Shown here piece after piece: positions 61,256 to 61,995 of a DNA stretch of 61,995 nucleotides. The stretch lies in contig JAYZFL010000057.1 in assembly GCA_036336795.1 (NCBI GenBank), positions 1-61,995 on the forward strand. The letters run 5' to 3'. The notes under the pieces are model-generated. The model ran no database searches. It had not been told where the DNA came from and saw nothing but the letters and a program-made list of their open reading frames with translations. Both the position numbers and the translations under genes were made by a program. How positions within the stretch are numbered: the stretch's first letter is position 1; each line of letters starts with the position of its first letter. The stretch comes from UBA822 sp036336795. GTDB taxonomy: Bacteria; Gemmatimonadota; Gemmatimonadetes; Longimicrobiales; Gaopeijiaceae.

Positions 61256-61536
61256 GGTGGCGTAAGCTGTTTTTGAGGGCTGTGAGGAGTTGAACGAGCT
61301 TTTTCACCGCATCACAGGTGTCATCCACAAGCGGGTTCAGGCTGAGACACCGGGAGATTTAAGGATGCCGAGTTGAATGACTTAGACAGCCGTAATTGGC
61401 TCGATTACTTGCATGTCCGCCGTATGTGCCTGATCCGCATCACGTGCTTGGTCCGGAGCAGTGTTGTATTGTATTTATCCAATCAACTCCAGGGTCCGCC
61501 CCCATCCGGCACGCTTACAACGGGAGTACGCTGACG

Positions 61537-61995
61537 ATGGACATCTCTCGGAGAGATCTCCTCAAGGTCTCCGCTCTCGCGGGCGGGAGTGGACTCGTGA
61601 GCGCCTTGGGCTTCGACTTGAAGCCCGCCTACGCAGCCTCTCTCGAACTCAAGATCTCCCACGCCCGGGAATTCAAGACCGTGTGTCCCTATTGTGCAGT
61701 GGGGTGTGGGGCGATCGCGTATGTGCACGGGAGCGGTGGCCTGAACACGGTGAACTCCATCATCCACGTGGAGGGCGATCCGGACAGCCCCATCAACGGT
61801 GGCACGTTGTGTCCCAAGGGTGCCGCCCAGATGCAGCTCGCTATGAGTCCCCGGCTCGAGAAGGGCCCCAAGTACCGTGAGGCGGGCGCTTCGGAGTGGA
61901 CCGATGTCACTTGGGACTTCGCGATGGAGTGGTTCGCCAGGAAGTTCAAGGATTCGCGAGACGCCTCGTTCGTGGAGCAGGACGCCGAGGGCCGG
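61537..61995 (+). CDS. Tat-exported formate dehydrogenase alpha subunit, 3' partial
   Basis: The first 153 residues are in view; the frame is open to the window end. A Tat signal (SRRDLLKVSALAGG, residues 4-17, cut near AYA-AS) is followed by the 4Fe-4S-binding domain C50, C53, C57 and C92 (TVCPYCAVGCG, GTLCPKGA) and VEGDPDSPINGG, typical of FdnG/FdoG-like molybdo- or tungstoenzymes. It oxidises formate in the periplasm and donates electrons to quinone through beta and gamma subunits that should lie beyond the window. The Mo/W ligand (Sec or Cys) expected around residue ~190-200 is not in view. GGGAG lies about ten bases before the ATG. Confidence 0.9.
   Translation, partial: MDISRRDLLKVSALAGGSGLVSALGFDLKPAYAASLELKISHAREFKTVCPYCAVGCGAIAYVHGSGGLNTVNSIIHVEGDPDSPINGGTLCPKGAAQMQLAMSPRLEKGPKYREAGASEWTDVTWDFAMEWFARKFKDSRDASFVEQDAEGR

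Noticed and set aside
61461..61880. Alternative ORF overlapping the formate dehydrogenase start
   Set aside because: Low-complexity Arg-rich product; the FDH frame has a Tat signal and four cluster cysteines.

Overview
The window looks like a chromosomal segment of a Gram-negative, respiring, probably marine or sediment bacterium. The best guess is Gemmatimonadota or a close relative. This rests on the mix of families (DUF5916 barrels, choice-of-anchor-B and LVIVD-repeat proteins, DUF5117-like zinc proteases, many secreted peptidases, a full Bat operon) and not on a marker gene. No rRNA, tRNA, CRISPR array, prophage or insertion sequence was recognised. Coding density is high and gene pairs often overlap by ATGA, GTGA or TTGA.

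Layout. 1-4657 (+): the end of an outer-membrane barrel gene, an AlkA-type glycosylase, a glycine-zipper protein, a calcineurin-like phosphoesterase and a tiny basic protein. 4709-10114 (-): a periplasmic molybdenum hydroxylase operon (Tat-exported 2Fe-2S subunit, Moco subunit, FAD subunit with an extra cysteine cluster, cytochrome b, orphan helical protein). 10403-13474 (+): a kinase/M23 peptidase/aminotransferase fusion. 13607-18047: copper-related small proteins (DUF411, CopZ-like), YjbQ and a penicillin acylase. 18177-20114: a redox island with a DsbD/CcdA-like membrane protein, a TlpA-like thioredoxin and, convergently, a peroxiredoxin whose catalytic codon is an in-frame UGA followed by a bSECIS-like hairpin. 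It is read here as a selenoprotein. 20260-30170: secreted beta-propeller proteins, HupE/UreJ-like protein and a three-gene multicopper oxidase operon. 30279-46187: secreted or lipoprotein hydrolases (M14, gamma-glutamyltransferase, lipase-like, zinc protease, M19 dipeptidase, CapA-like), an outer-membrane protein behind tandem DtxR-like boxes, an HD-domain protein and a Rieske oxygenase. 46362-54811 (+): the MoxR/DUF58/BatA-E operon. 54901-61995: a second choice-of-anchor-B protein, a cytochrome c lipoprotein, thrB-thrC, an unusual aquaporin and the start of a Tat-exported formate dehydrogenase.

How they fit together. Much of the window encodes envelope functions: peptide and amide breakdown outside the cytoplasm, electron transfer from periplasmic molybdoenzymes into the membrane chain, thiol/selenol redox defence and copper handling. 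The strongest unusual signal is the selenocysteine peroxiredoxin at 19518-20114: an ORF finder would split it into two fragments, yet the frame, position, missing cysteines and RNA hairpin all agree. The formate dehydrogenase at the right edge belongs to a family that often contains selenocysteine, which fits a selenocysteine-using host, but its diagnostic codon lies outside the window.
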